37,458 nucleotides of DNA from Pseudomonadota bacterium (GTDB taxonomy: Bacteria > Pseudomonadota > Gammaproteobacteria > Burkholderiales > Burkholderiaceae_E), in contig JAKOZZ010000154.1 in NCBI GenBank assembly GCA_029779755.1, positions 1 through 37,458 of the forward strand. Reading direction: 5' to 3'. The notes below the pieces were generated by a model. The model searched no databases. It had not been told where the DNA came from and saw only the letters and a program-made list of their open reading frames with translations. Shown one piece after another: positions 11,001-24,604 of the stretch (the stretch's first letter is position 1; the number at the start of each line of letters is the position of its first letter). Made by a program: the position numbers and the translations under genes.

Positions 11001-11593
11001 CTCGACGAGCTGGCGGCGGCCACCGAACGCAAGGGGTTCCTCGACGCGCAGTCGGCCGACCTGAACGAGGCGATCTCGACCCTCGAGGACGCGATCGCCA
11101 AGATCGACCGTGAGACGCGCGAGCTCCTGCAGACCACCTACGACACCGTCAACCGCTCGTTCGGCCAGCTGTTCCCCGAACTGTTCGGCGGCGGCGAGGC
11201 GCGCCTGATCCTCACCGGAGGCGAGATCCTCGACGCCGGCGTTCAGGTGATGGCGCAGCCGCCCGGCAAGCGCAACACGTCGATCCACCTGCTGTCGGGT
11301 GGCGAGAAGGCGCTCACCGCGATCGCGCTGGTGTTCGCGATGTTCCAGCTCAATCCGGCGCCGTTCTGCCTGCTCGACGAGGTCGATGCGCCGCTCGACG
11401 ACGCGAACACCGAGCGGTATTGCGATATGGTTCGACGGATGTCCGACCAGACCCAGTTCCTGTTCATCACCCACAACAAGATTGCGATGGAACTTGCACA
11501 GCAGCTCGTCGGCGTCACGATGCAGGAGCGAGGCGTCTCCCGGATCGTGGCGGTCGATCTCGAGTCGGCTGCGCGCATCGCCGAGGCCGCCTG

Positions 11594-11594
<1 letters not shown>
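8070..11594 (+). CDS. smc: chromosome segregation protein SMC
   Basis: The chromosome-organising ATPase of bacterial condensin, 1174 residues, the usual length. The start is the GTG giving MRLKQIKLAGFKSFVDAT, the conserved SMC N-terminus; the open frame extends 95 codons further but has no family similarity. Walker A GPNGCGKSN is near residues 32-40. Long Glu/Gln/Ala/Arg-rich coiled coils flank a hinge at about 510-660. The C-terminal head has LSGGEKALTA near 1076, Walker B FCLLDEVDAPLDD near 1100 and a final D-loop/H-loop region. No strong ribosome site precedes it. Partner genes scpA and scpB are not in the window. Its stop overlaps the zipA start by one base. Confidence 0.96.
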
Positions 11595-15851
<4,257 letters not shown>

Positions 15852-15858
15852 AGCCGGT

Positions 15859-15887
15859 CGCGCGGGTTGAAGCCGTTCGCCCGCGCG
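15859..15887. terminator. GC hairpin between convergent genes
   Basis: CGCGCGGG (15859-15866) and CCCGCGCG (15880-15887) make a perfect 8-bp stem with a 13-nt loop just after the phosphorylase stop and facing the glnD stop. There is no T-run, so it is at best a weak or factor-assisted terminator, or an mRNA 3'-end stabiliser. Confidence 0.35.
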
Positions 15888-15954
15888 GGTCGCGCGCTTC
15901 CGGCCCGAGCCGCCCGGCGCCGCTTGGCCCTCATGCCCGCGCAGCCCGGCAGAC

Positions 15955-18525
15955 TCAGGCCTGCAGCGCCTCCAGCAGCGCGGTCTCGAGATGCAGCTGG
16001 TCTTTCGGCTTGGCCAGCGCGGGGCCGTCGATCAGGAACATGTCCTCAACGCGTTCGCCCAGGGTGCTGACGCGCGCGGTGTAGAGGTTCACGTGGTGGG
16101 TCGAGAGCACGCGCGCGATGCTGTACAGCAGCCCGGTGCGGTCGTTTGCGGTGATCGACAGCAGCCAGTGCTGGCCGCGTTCGTCGGGGCGCAGCTCGAC
16201 GGTCGGCTTGATCGGGAAATAGCGCGAGCGCCGCGAGATGCGTCCGCGCACCGGCGGCGCGAGTTCGGCGCGCCGCTTCAGACGCTCGGTCAGGTCGGCC
16301 TCGACCAGCGTCAGGATGTCGCGGTAGTGCGCGTTGGCGTTCGGATCGATCACCAGGAAGCTGTCGAGCGCGTAGCCGTGCCGCGTGGTGTGGATGCGTG
16401 CGTCGAGCACCGACAGGTTGCGGCTGTCGAAGTAGCCGCAGATGCGCGCGAACAGGTCGGGCTGGTCGGGCAGGTACACCACGACCTGGAAGCCTTCACC
16501 GATGGGGGCCAGCCGGGCCCGCACGACCGGTTCCCGGGTGTCGACCCGTCCGTGCAGCACGCGCGTGTGCCAGGCGATGTCCTGTGCGTCGTTGCGCAGG
16601 AAGTAGGCGACGTCGAGCTTGTCCCAGAAGCCGGCATACCGTTCCTCGGACAGCGCATACAGGTTGAGGATGCGGTGCGCCTCGCGCCGCAGCGCGTCGA
16701 GCCGGATGTCCGACTGCGGCGACTCGCCGCCGAGCGCGCGCTTGGTGGCCATGAACAGGTCCTGCAGCAGCTTGCCCTTCCAGGCGTTCCAGACCTTTGG
16801 GCTGGTGCCGCGCACGTCGGCGACCGTGAGCAGGTACAGCGCGACCAGGCGCTGCTCGGTGCCCACGAGCTGGGCGAAGCGCACGATCACCTCGGGGTCG
16901 GACAAGTCCTGCTTCTGCGCCGTCGATGACATCGTCAGGTGGTGCTCGACCAGGAACTCGACCAGTTCGGTCTCGTCCGCCTGCAGCCCGTGCGCGCGGC
17001 AGAACCGGCGGGCGTCGCTCTTGCCCAGCACGGAGTGATCGCCGCCGCGGCCCTTGGCGATGTCGTGGAACAGCGCCGACAGGTACAGCAGCCACGGCTT
17101 GTCGAACGACGCCATCAGCTGGCTGCAGAACGGGTACTCGTGCGCATGCTCGTCCATCGCGAAGCGGCGCAGGTTGCGCACCACCATCAGGATGTGCTGG
17201 TCGACCGTGTACACGTGGAACAGGTCGTGCTGCATACGACCGACGATCCGCCGGAACGCGGGCAGGTAGCGGCCCAGCACCGACCACTGGTTCATGCGTC
17301 GCAGCGTTCGGGTGATGCCGCGCGGCTGCTGCAGGATGCGCAGGAACAGCGCGCGGTGCTCTGGCGCGCGGCGGAACGCGGCGTCGATGCGCAGGCGTGC
17401 GTGCCAGATCGCGCGCAGGGTGGGCGCGGTCATGCCCTTGAGTTCGGAGCGCGCGGCCAGGGTCAGGAAGGCGCGCAGGATGGCCGCCGGTGTGCGCTCG
17501 AACAGCTGCAGGTCGAACGGCTCGAGCAGCCCGCCGCAGTTGCGGAACTCCTCGTCGATCGGCTCGGGCACGGTGTCGTGCTGCGGGAAGAGGGCGCCTT
17601 CGAGGTTCTGGAGCAGGATCGTCGTCAGCTGGGTGACCTGCTTGGCCGCCCAGAAGTAGCGCTGCATCAGCTCTTCGGAGGCGCGCCGCGCGTCGCGCCC
17701 GCCGAGCCCGAGGGCGCCGGCCACCTGCGCCTGCAGGTCGAACACCAGGCGGTCTTCCCGGCGCCCGGACTGGATGTGCAGCATCGCGCGCACGCGCTTG
17801 AGCACGCGATGGTTGCGGCGCAGGGTGCGCGCCTCGGCCTCGGTGGCCAGGCCGAGCCGCGCGAGATCGCGCCAGGTGGTGCCGAAGCCGGCGGCGCGCG
17901 CGGTCCACATCACCACGTGCAGATCGCGCAGGCCGCCCGGGCTCTCCTTGACGTTGGGCTCGAGGCTGTACGGCGTGTCCTCGAACTTCACGTGACGCTG
18001 GCGCATCTCGAGCATCTTCTCCTGGAAGAAGGTGCCCGGATCGCGGCCCTGCGCCAGCCCGGTCACGAGCTCGGAGAAGAGCGCGCGGCTGCCGGCCAGG
18101 TAGCGCGCCTCCATGCTGCTGGTCTGGATGGTGATGTCGCCGGCGGCTTCCGACAGGCATTCGGCCAGGCTGCGCACGCTGTGGCCGATCGGCAGGCCGA
18201 AGTCCCAGCACGCGCCGACGAACCGCTCGATGGCCTGAGCCTGCTCCGGGGTGGCGGGCTCGGGGGTCAGCAGCAGGAGGTCGACGTCGGAATGCGGATA
18301 GGTCTCGCCGCGTCCGTAGCCGCCGACCGCCGCGAGCACCGCCGTGCCGGGGATCTGCATCGCCTGCCACAGCCCGCGCAGGGCGGTGTCGGTGGTGGCC
18401 GACAGGCGCCGCGTCAGGCGGTCGGGATCGCGTTCGACGCGGAACGCGTCGATGTGGTCGTCGCGGCTGCGCCGGTAGGCGGTGCGCAAAGGGGCCAGCG
18501 ACTCCGGCACGGCGCTGAGGGTCAC
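15955..18525 (-). CDS. glnD: PII uridylyltransferase / uridylyl-removing enzyme GlnD
   Basis: Senses glutamine and adds or removes UMP on PII proteins (GlnB/GlnK), controlling nitrogen assimilation. 856 residues. The nucleotidyltransferase site is GGYGRGETYPHSDVDLLLL (68-86; Asp80 and Asp82 bind metal). The GlnD linker domain includes ESPGGLRDLH. The HD domain has FHDIAKGRGGDH for UMP removal. Two C-terminal ACT domains (VVVYLPDQPDLFARICGYF and LSITANDRTGLLYSIARVL) sense glutamine. The start is a GTG (VTLSAVPESL) 5 nt after the map stop; the frame is open upstream, but that part lies inside map and is Arg-rich. It is transcribed after map. Confidence 0.95.
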   Translation of the reverse strand: MTLSAVPESLAPLRTAYRRSRDDHIDAFRVERDPDRLTRRLSATTDTALRGLWQAMQIPGTAVLAAVGGYGRGETYPHSDVDLLLLTPEPATPEQAQAIERFVGACWDFGLPIGHSVRSLAECLSEAAGDITIQTSSMEARYLAGSRALFSELVTGLAQGRDPGTFFQEKMLEMRQRHVKFEDTPYSLEPNVKESPGGLRDLHVVMWTARAAGFGTTWRDLARLGLATEAEARTLRRNHRVLKRVRAMLHIQSGRREDRLVFDLQAQVAGALGLGGRDARRASEELMQRYFWAAKQVTQLTTILLQNLEGALFPQHDTVPEPIDEEFRNCGGLLEPFDLQLFERTPAAILRAFLTLAARSELKGMTAPTLRAIWHARLRIDAAFRRAPEHRALFLRILQQPRGITRTLRRMNQWSVLGRYLPAFRRIVGRMQHDLFHVYTVDQHILMVVRNLRRFAMDEHAHEYPFCSQLMASFDKPWLLYLSALFHDIAKGRGGDHSVLGKSDARRFCRAHGLQADETELVEFLVEHHLTMSSTAQKQDLSDPEVIVRFAQLVGTEQRLVALYLLTVADVRGTSPKVWNAWKGKLLQDLFMATKRALGGESPQSDIRLDALRREAHRILNLYALSEERYAGFWDKLDVAYFLRNDAQDIAWHTRVLHGRVDTREPVVRARLAPIGEGFQVVVYLPDQPDLFARICGYFDSRNLSVLDARIHTTRHGYALDSFLVIDPNANAHYRDILTLVEADLTERLKRRAELAPPVRGRISRRSRYFPIKPTVELRPDERGQHWLLSITANDRTGLLYSIARVLSTHHVNLYTARVSTLGERVEDMFLIDGPALAKPKDQLHLETALLEALQA

Positions 18526-18529
18526 GGCA

Positions 18530-19342
18530 TCAGCCCAGGAGCGCCGCGACGGCGGGCGGCGGCGCCGCCGTGCCGGCCGAGCGCGTGAGCACCTCGACAC
18601 CGGTGTCGGTGACCAGCACGGTGTGCTCCCACTGGGCCGACAGGCTGCGGTCCTTGGTGACGATGGTCCAGCCGTCGCCGAGCTCGCGGATCTCGCGCCG
18701 GCCGGCGTTGATCATCGGCTCGATGGTGAAGATCATGCCGGCGCGCAGGGGCTCGCCCGTGCCGGGCCGGCCGTAATGGAGGATCTGGGGCTCCTCGTGG
18801 AACTGCCGGCCGATGCCGTGGCCGCAGAATTCGCGGACCACCGAGTAGCCGGCGCCTTCTGCGTGCTTCTGGATCGCGTGCCCGATGTCGCCGATGGTCG
18901 CGCCCGGCCGCACCTGGGCGATGCCGATCCACATGCACTCGAAGGTGATCTCGCACAGCCTGCGGGCGGCGATGGAGCCTTCGCCGACGACGAACATGCG
19001 GCTGGTGTCCCCGTGATAGCCGTCCTTGATCACCGTGATGTCGAGGTTCACGATGTCGCCGTTCTTGAGCACCTTGTCGCCGGGGATGCCGTGGCAGACC
19101 TGGTGGTTGACCGACGTGCAGATCGACTTGGGGTACGGCGTGTAGCCCGCCGGCGCGTAGTTGAGCGGCGCCGGGATCGTGCCCTGCACGTTCACCATGT
19201 AGTCGTGGCAGAGCCGGTCGAGTTCGCCGGTGGTGACGCCGGGTTTCACGTAGGGGGTGATGTAGTCGAGGACTTCGGCAGCCAGGCGGCATGCCACGCG
19301 CATCGCCTCGATGTCGGCGCTGGTCTTGATGCTGATCGTCAT
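18530..19342 (-). CDS. map: methionine aminopeptidase, type I
   Basis: Removes the initiator Met from new proteins. 270 residues. The start is MTISIKTSADIEAMRVACRLAAEVL, matching type I enzymes. Metal ligands are visible: the two Asp in NLDITVIKDGYHGDTSRMF, His in GHGIGRQFHEEP, Glu in TIEPMI and Glu in QWEHTVLV; the substrate His is in SVNHQVCHG. The frame is open upstream for 48 codons, but that part is Arg-rich and overlaps promoter sequence. No Shine-Dalgarno precedes the ATG, and a perfect TATAAT ends 6 nt before it, so the mRNA may be leaderless. It is divergent from rpsB. Confidence 0.96.
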   Translation of the reverse strand: MTISIKTSADIEAMRVACRLAAEVLDYITPYVKPGVTTGELDRLCHDYMVNVQGTIPAPLNYAPAGYTPYPKSICTSVNHQVCHGIPGDKVLKNGDIVNLDITVIKDGYHGDTSRMFVVGEGSIAARRLCEITFECMWIGIAQVRPGATIGDIGHAIQKHAEGAGYSVVREFCGHGIGRQFHEEPQILHYGRPGTGEPLRAGMIFTIEPMINAGRREIRELGDGWTIVTKDRSLSAQWEHTVLVTDTGVEVLTRSAGTAAPPPAVAALLG

Positions 19343-19348
19343 GTTATG

Positions 19349-19354
19349 ATTATA
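19349..19354 (-). promoter_or_regulatory. TATAAT -10 element of map (leaderless start)
   Basis: A perfect sigma-70 -10 on the minus strand. Six bases separate it from the map ATG, so the expected +1 is the A of the start codon. The -35 is weak. A TATGAT/GATTAT run on the plus strand overlaps it and may serve rpsB. Confidence 0.6.
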
Positions 19355-19573
19355 GGTTAGCTGACGAAAATCAGCTGAACGGTGGCGGCACGCAGAACGG
19401 TTCTGCAGGGCCGCCGCAAATCGCGCGTGCCGCCATCTGGGGTCCGCGCGGTGCATGCGCCGGGCCGCCTTGCGGGCGGGGCGCACGCGCCGCGTGGCAA
19501 CCGGGCCGGATTCTCCCGAATCCCCGTCCGGTATGACGGCACGTCAGTCTCAACCCTGTACGGAGTCCTACCC
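19355..19573 (+). promoter_or_regulatory. rpsB promoter and 5' leader region
   Basis: About 220 bp between the map promoter and rpsB. Many bacteria have an rpsB leader bound by S2 for feedback. Here a small hairpin (CCGTC 19524-19528 with GACGG 19535-19539) and the ribosome site CGGAG (19562-19566) are visible. No known leader motif could be matched by eye, so autoregulation is only a suggestion. Confidence 0.35.
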
Positions 19574-20320
19574 ATGTCGGCAACGATGCGGCAGATGCTG
19601 GAAGCGGGTGTCCATTTCGGCCACCAGACGCGCTTCTGGAACCCCAAGATGGCCCCCTATATCTTTGGCCATCGCAACAAGATCCACATCATCAACCTCG
19701 AGAAGACCCTGGTCATGTACCAGGACGCGATGAAGTACCTGCGTCAGCTGTCCGCCAACCGCGGCACCGTGCTGTTCGTTGGTACCAAGCGCCAGGCGCG
19801 CGAGATCGTGGCCGAGGAAGCGCAGCGCGCGGGCGTGCCGTACGTCGACGAGCGCTGGCTGGGCGGCATGCTCACCAACTTCAAGACGGTGAAGGGCTCG
19901 ATCAAGCGCCTGAAGGACATGGAAGCGACCCAGGCCGACGGCGGCCTCGAGCGCATGTCCAAGAAGGAGGCGCTGATGTTCACGCGCGAGCTCACCAAGC
20001 TGAACCAGAGCCTGGGCGGCATCAAGGACATGGTCGGCCTGCCCGACGCGCTGTTCGTGATCGACGTCGGCTATCACAAGATCGCCGTGACCGAAGCCGT
20101 CAAGCTGGGCATCCCGGTCGTGGCGGTGGTCGACACCAACCACTCGCCCGACGGCATCGACTACGTGATCCCGGGCAACGACGACTCCGGCAAGGCGATC
20201 CGTCTGTACGCCCAGGGCGTGGCCGACGCGATCATCGAAGGGCGCAACGCGTCGCTCAACGAGATCGTCAAGACCGGTTCCGACGAGGAATTCGTCGAGG
20301 TCGACGCCGAGCAGGCCTGA
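19574..20320 (+). CDS. rpsB: 30S ribosomal protein S2
   Basis: Small-subunit protein uS2, 248 residues. The N-terminus [31 protein letters not shown] is the S2 signature, followed by [25 protein letters not shown] and [25 protein letters not shown]. The start codon follows GGAG by 7 nt. It heads the translation cluster with tsf; a strong terminator-like hairpin separates the two. Confidence 0.98.
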   Translation: MSATMRQMLEAGVHFGHQTRFWNPKMAPYIFGHRNKIHIINLEKTLVMYQDAMKYLRQLSANRGTVLFVGTKRQAREIVAEEAQRAGVPYVDERWLGGMLTNFKTVKGSIKRLKDMEATQADGGLERMSKKEALMFTRELTKLNQSLGGIKDMVGLPDALFVIDVGYHKIAVTEAVKLGIPVVAVVDTNHSPDGIDYVIPGNDDSGKAIRLYAQGVADAIIEGRNASLNEIVKTGSDEEFVEVDAEQA

Positions 20321-20341
20321 TCCCGCCAGGCAGGGTGATCG

Positions 20342-20371
20342 CGGGGCTGTTTCGTACAGCCCCGTTTTTTT
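20342..20371 (+). terminator. intrinsic terminator between rpsB and tsf
   Basis: CGGGGCTGT (20342-20350), loop TTCGT, ACAGCCCCG (20356-20364): a perfect 9-bp stem followed by seven T. It is a textbook intrinsic terminator and should reduce read-through from rpsB into tsf. Confidence 0.88.
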
Positions 20372-20468
20372 GGCGCCGCCGTGTGGCACGGCCCGGGCGG
20401 TGGCCGGACGGTTCAACGGGTTCATCGCGGCTGCCTGCGGGCGGCCGACGCAAGCACAGGAGCATGAA

Positions 20469-21362
20469 ATGGCTGAAATCACCGCGAGCATGGTCAAGGA
20501 ACTGCGCGAGAAGACCGACGCGCCGATGATGGAATGCAAGAAGGCGCTCACCGAGGCGGCCGGCGACATGGCCAAGGCCGAGGAGATCCTTCGCGTCAAG
20601 CTGGGCAACAAGGCGAGCAAGGCGGCCACGCGCGTGGCCGCCGAAGGTGTCGTCGGCATGTACCTATCGGCCGACGGCAAGCTGGGCGCCGTGGTCGAGG
20701 TCAACAGCGAGACCGATTTCGTCGCCAAGAACGACGACTTCATCGCGCTGTCCAAGGGCTGCGCCGAGCTGGTCGCCAAGCACGATCCGGCCGACGTGGC
20801 CGCGCTGTCGGCGCTGCCGATGGGCGAGGGCACGGTCGAGTCCACCCGTGCGGCGCTGGTCGGCAAGATCGGCGAGAACATGTCGCTGCGCCGCTTCGCC
20901 CGCATGGCGGCGAAAGGCCGTCTGGCGTCGTACGTGCACGGGGGCTCCAAGATCGGCGTGCTGATCGACGTGGTCGGCGGCGACGAGCAGCTGGCCAAGG
21001 ACCTGGCGATGCACATCGCGGCGTCCAAGCCCAAGGCGCTCGACGCGTCGGGCGTGCCGGCCGAGCTGCTCGACACCGAGCGCCGCATCGCGATCGAGAA
21101 GGCGCGCGAATCGGGCAAGCCCGAAGCGATGCTCGAGAAGATCGCCGAAGGCACGGTGCAGAAGTTCCTGCGCGAGGTCACGCTGCTGGGCCAGGTGTTC
21201 GTGAAGGCCGAGGACGGCAAGCAGACGATCGAGCAGCTGCTGAAGGCCAAGGGGGCGTCGGTGGCCGGGTTCACCCTGTTCGTGGTGGGCGAGGGCATCG
21301 AGAAGAAGACGACCGACTTCGCCGCCGAAGTCGCCGCGCAGGCCGCCGCCGCAGGGCGTTGA
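20469..21362 (+). CDS. tsf: elongation factor Ts
   Basis: Guanine-nucleotide exchange factor that regenerates EF-Tu-GTP. 297 residues. The start is [27 protein letters not shown]; the [12 protein letters not shown] and [13 protein letters not shown] signatures contact EF-Tu. AGGAG (20458-20462) is 6 nt before the ATG and decides it over the out-of-frame ATG at 20464. A terminator lies between rpsB and tsf, so read-through or an own promoter must supply it. Confidence 0.98.
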   Translation: MAEITASMVKELREKTDAPMMECKKALTEAAGDMAKAEEILRVKLGNKASKAATRVAAEGVVGMYLSADGKLGAVVEVNSETDFVAKNDDFIALSKGCAELVAKHDPADVAALSALPMGEGTVESTRAALVGKIGENMSLRRFARMAAKGRLASYVHGGSKIGVLIDVVGGDEQLAKDLAMHIAASKPKALDASGVPAELLDTERRIAIEKARESGKPEAMLEKIAEGTVQKFLREVTLLGQVFVKAEDGKQTIEQLLKAKGASVAGFTLFVVGEGIEKKTTDFAAEVAAQAAAAGR

Positions 21363-21424
21363 TCGTCCGAATTGGACGATAATCCCGGTGCCGATCGGTC
21401 TGCGCATCGTTGCGTGCCGATCGG
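21362..21424 (+). promoter_or_regulatory. hairpin and direct repeats in the tsf-pyrH spacer
   Basis: ATCGTCC and GGACGAT (21362-21368 and 21374-21380) form a perfect 7-bp inverted repeat around GAATT, beginning inside the tsf stop. An 11-bp direct repeat GTGCCGATCGG follows at 21388-21398 and 21414-21424, each containing the palindrome CCGATCGG. No T-run follows the hairpin. The role is unknown; it may be part of pyrH control. Confidence 0.4.
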
Positions 21425-21570
21425 CGTCGGCGGGCCGCTCCGGCTGCGCACGGTTGCCGGACACTGCGCCCGCGCCGTGTCGGCCCGGCCGGGGCCGCCG
21501 GCCGGCGCCCCCGGCCCTTCCGGCTTCTTCGGCACGCAGGTGGCGTGCCCGGTTTTCAGCGTCATTCTCT

Positions 21571-21576
21571 AGGAGG
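21571..21576 (+). promoter_or_regulatory. AGGAGG ribosome site of pyrH
   Basis: A full AGGAGG 8 nt before the GTG at 21585. It fixes that start and the extended N-terminus of PyrH. Confidence 0.8.
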
Positions 21577-21584
21577 TTCGACCC

Positions 21585-22361
21585 GTGAGTTCCGCACCCG
21601 TGATTGGTCAACCGTCGGGCGACGGGCCGCGCATCGAGTCCTCACCGCGCCGTACCGCGTACCGTCGTGTGCTCCTGAAGCTGTCGGGCGAGGCGCTGAT
21701 GGGCGACGACGCCTACGGCATCAACCGCGTCACCATCGAGCGGATGGTGCGTGAAGTGGCCGGGATCAGCGCGCTCGGGGTCGAGCTTGCGGTCGTGATC
21801 GGCGGCGGCAACATCTTCCGCGGCGTCGCGCCCGGGGCGGCGGGCATGGACCGCGCCACGGCCGACTACATGGGCATGCTCGCCACCGTCATGAACTCGC
21901 TCGCGTTGCAGGACGCGCTGCGCCAGGTCGGCGTGGTGGCCCGGGTGCAGTCGGCACTCAAGATCGAGCAGGTCGTCGAGCCGTACATCCGGCCGAAGGC
22001 GCTGCGCTACCTCGAGGAAGGCAAGGTGGTGATCTTCGCTGCCGGCACCGGCAATCCGTTCTTCACCACCGACACCGCGGCCGCGCTGCGCGGCGCCGAG
22101 ATGGGCGTCGAGATCGTCCTGAAGGCGACCAAGGTGGACGGTGTGTACAGTGCCGACCCCGAGCTCGATCCCGCCGCCGTGCGCTACCAGAGCATCAGCT
22201 TCGACGAGGCGATCGCCGGCCACCTCAAGGTGATGGATGCGACCGCCTTCGCGCTGTGCCGCGACCAGAAGCTTCCCATCAAGGTATTCTCGATCTTCAA
22301 GGAAGGCGCGCTGCGGCGCGTGATCCTGGGTGAGGACGAGGGCACGCTGGTGCACGTCTGA
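21585..22361 (+). CDS. pyrH: uridylate kinase (UMP kinase)
   Basis: Phosphorylates UMP to UDP for nucleotide and envelope precursor synthesis. 258 residues of the amino-acid-kinase fold: [15 protein letters not shown] (about 27-41), [11 protein letters not shown], the UMP-binding [37 protein letters not shown] and [19 protein letters not shown]. The N-terminus carries about 18 residues more than E. coli PyrH ([20 protein letters not shown]), supported by the perfect ribosome site. Order tsf-pyrH-frr is conserved. Confidence 0.97.
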   Translation: MSSAPVIGQPSGDGPRIESSPRRTAYRRVLLKLSGEALMGDDAYGINRVTIERMVREVAGISALGVELAVVIGGGNIFRGVAPGAAGMDRATADYMGMLATVMNSLALQDALRQVGVVARVQSALKIEQVVEPYIRPKALRYLEEGKVVIFAAGTGNPFFTTDTAAALRGAEMGVEIVLKATKVDGVYSADPELDPAAVRYQSISFDEAIAGHLKVMDATAFALCRDQKLPIKVFSIFKEGALRRVILGEDEGTLVHV

Positions 22362-22389
22362 ACGGCGCACCGGCCAGCAAGGAGAAACG

Positions 22390-22950
22390 ATGAGCATTGC
22401 CGATGTCCGCAGTTCGGCCGACCAGAAGATGCAGAAGTCGATCGAGGCGCTGAAGAACGCGCTCAGCCGGATCCGCACCGGCCGCGCCCATGTCGGCATC
22501 CTCGACCACATCCAGGTCGACTATTACGGCAGTCCCGTGCCGATCAGCCAGGTCGCCAACGTGACCCTGATCGATGCGCGCACGATCGGCGTGTCGCCCT
22601 GGGAGAAGAAGATGGCGCAGGTCATCGACAAGGCGATCCGCGAGTCCGACCTCGGTCTGAATCCCGTGTCCGTCGGCGAGCTGATCCGCGTGCCGATGCC
22701 GCCGTTGTCCGAAGAGCGCCGGCGTGAGCTGATCAAGGTCGTGAAGTCCGAGGGCGAGCATGCGAAGGTGGCCGTGCGCAACCTGCGCCGCGAGGCCAAC
22801 GAGCAGCTCAAGAAGATGCTCAAGGACAAGGCCGTGTCCGAGGACGACGAGCGTCGTGCGCAGGACGACATCCAGAAGCTGACCGACCGTCACATCGTCG
22901 AGATCGACAAGCTCCTGGCCGCGAAGGAACAGGAACTGCTGACGGTCTGA
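22390..22950 (+). CDS. frr: ribosome recycling factor
   Basis: Splits post-termination ribosomes with EF-G. 186 residues, the normal length. [32 protein letters not shown], the hinge around [14 protein letters not shown], and [29 protein letters not shown] are conserved. AAGGAG (22379-22384) lies 5 nt before the ATG. The stop overlaps the uppS start by one base. Confidence 0.98.
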   Translation: MSIADVRSSADQKMQKSIEALKNALSRIRTGRAHVGILDHIQVDYYGSPVPISQVANVTLIDARTIGVSPWEKKMAQVIDKAIRESDLGLNPVSVGELIRVPMPPLSEERRRELIKVVKSEGEHAKVAVRNLRREANEQLKKMLKDKAVSEDDERRAQDDIQKLTDRHIVEIDKLLAAKEQELLTV

Positions 22951-23723
22951 TGACCCCCACGCCCACGCGGATCAGTTCCACGGCCGGGTTGCCCGAGGTC
23001 GGGGCGGTGCCGCGGCACGTCGCGATCATCATGGATGGCAACGGCCGATGGGCGACGAAGCGCATGCTGCCGCGGGTGGCCGGGCACGCCAAGGGCGTGG
23101 ACGCCGTGCGCACCATCGTCGAGTCCTGCGCGCGCATGGGCGTCGAGTACCTGACCCTGTTCGCCTTCAGCTCCGAGAACTGGCGCCGTCCGGCGGACGA
23201 GGTCTCGGTGCTGATGCGCCTGTTCCTGACCGCCCTCAAGCGCGAGGTGGCCCTGCTCGCCAGCAACGGCATCCGCCTGCGCGTGGTCGGCGAGCTCGGT
23301 GCGTTCGACGCGCAGCTGCAGCGCCTGATCGAAAAGGCCGAACAGCGCACCGAAGGCAACGCGCGCATGACGCTCACGATCGCGGCCAACTATGGCGGCC
23401 GCTGGGACATCCTGCAGGCGATGCAGGCGATGCTGCGCGCCCATCCCGAGCTCGCCGGCACGCCGCAGGCCATCGACGAGGCGGCGTTCGCGCCGTTCCT
23501 GGCGATGGCGCACGCACCGGAGCCCGACCTGTTCATCCGCACCGGCGGCGAGCAGCGCATCAGCAACTTCATGCTGTGGCAGCTGGCGTACACCGAACTC
23601 TATTTCACCGAGACGTTCTGGCCCGACTTCGACGCGGCCGAGCTGCAGCGTGCGATCGACTCCTACCGGCAGCGCGAGCGCCGGTTCGGTCGGACCAGCG
23701 CACAGGTCGGGTCGCCCGCGTGA
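22950..23723 (+). CDS. uppS: isoprenyl transferase (undecaprenyl diphosphate synthase)
   Basis: Cytosolic cis-prenyltransferase that makes undecaprenyl diphosphate, the lipid carrier for peptidoglycan and O-antigen. 257 residues. [13 protein letters not shown] (23-35) holds the catalytic Asp29. [27 protein letters not shown], and [21 protein letters not shown] are family signatures. It starts on the frr stop. It takes farnesyl and isopentenyl diphosphate from the pathway of which the nearby dxr is an early enzyme. Confidence 0.96.
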   Translation: MTPTPTRISSTAGLPEVGAVPRHVAIIMDGNGRWATKRMLPRVAGHAKGVDAVRTIVESCARMGVEYLTLFAFSSENWRRPADEVSVLMRLFLTALKREVALLASNGIRLRVVGELGAFDAQLQRLIEKAEQRTEGNARMTLTIAANYGGRWDILQAMQAMLRAHPELAGTPQAIDEAAFAPFLAMAHAPEPDLFIRTGGEQRISNFMLWQLAYTELYFTETFWPDFDAAELQRAIDSYRQRERRFGRTSAQVGSPA

Positions 23724-23768
23724 GCTCGGCGGCCGTGGCCGGACCGCACTGACACCAAGGCAACGCAC

Positions 23769-24596
23769 ATGCTCGGCCGCAGGGTGGTGACCGCTCTGGT
23801 GCTGCTGGCAATCCTCCTGCCAGCCATCTTCGTGTATCCCCCGCTCGCCTGGGGGGTGCTCACACTGGTGTTCCTGACCGTCGGCGCCTGGGAATGGGGC
23901 CGCCTGCTCGAGCCGCCCGGCGCCTCGTCGATGCGCGCGGCGGTGACGGTGCTGGTGGCTGGCGTCGCACTGCTCGTGTGGCGTGACTCCGCCGCCTGGC
24001 CGGGCGGGCACGTGCTGATCGTGCCGTGCGCGGTGCTGACGCTGTACTGGGTGGTCGGCGGCGGGCTGCGGCTGGCGCGGCACGACGCCCGCAGCGGCGG
24101 CTGGCTGCTGGCGGCCGTGGTGCTGCTCGGCTGCTGGCTTGCGCTCTACGAACTGCGGCTGCGCGGTCCGATCGCGCTGCTGTCGTCGATGGCCATCGTC
24201 TGGGTGGCCGACATCGCGGCCTACTTCGCCGGCCGGGCGTTCGGACGTCGCAAGCTGGCGCCGTCGATCAGCCCGGGCAAGAGCTGGGAGGGGGCGATCG
24301 GCGGCTTTGCCGCCGTGGCGCTGCTGGGCGGGTTCGCGGCCGGCGCCGCCGGCCTCGAGACCGCGCTGCCGGCGGTGCTGGCGTCGCGCCTGCCGCTGGC
24401 GGCGGTGCTTGCCGTGCTGGTGGCGATCGCCGCCCTGTCGATCGTCGGCGACCTGCACGAGTCGCTGCTCAAGCGCCAGGCCGGCGTCAAGGACAGCGGC
24501 TGGATCCTGCCCGGCCACGGCGGCGTCCTCGACCGCATCGACGCGCTGATCCCCACCATGCCGGCGGTCCTGCTGATCTACGAACTGCTGAGGTAG
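23769..24596 (+). CDS. cdsA: phosphatidate cytidylyltransferase
   Basis: Integral inner-membrane enzyme forming CDP-diacylglycerol from phosphatidate and CTP. 275 residues with about eight membrane helices, starting [17 protein letters not shown]. The CdsA signature is [20 protein letters not shown] near the C-terminus (about 242-261); [13 protein letters not shown] and the [18 protein letters not shown] segment are also typical. AAGG is 8 nt before the ATG. It is followed 8 nt later by dxr. Confidence 0.96.
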   Translation: MLGRRVVTALVLLAILLPAIFVYPPLAWGVLTLVFLTVGAWEWGRLLEPPGASSMRAAVTVLVAGVALLVWRDSAAWPGGHVLIVPCAVLTLYWVVGGGLRLARHDARSGGWLLAAVVLLGCWLALYELRLRGPIALLSSMAIVWVADIAAYFAGRAFGRRKLAPSISPGKSWEGAIGGFAAVALLGGFAAGAAGLETALPAVLASRLPLAAVLAVLVAIAALSIVGDLHESLLKRQAGVKDSGWILPGHGGVLDRIDALIPTMPAVLLIYELLR

Positions 24597-24604
24597 TCCC
24601 CAAC

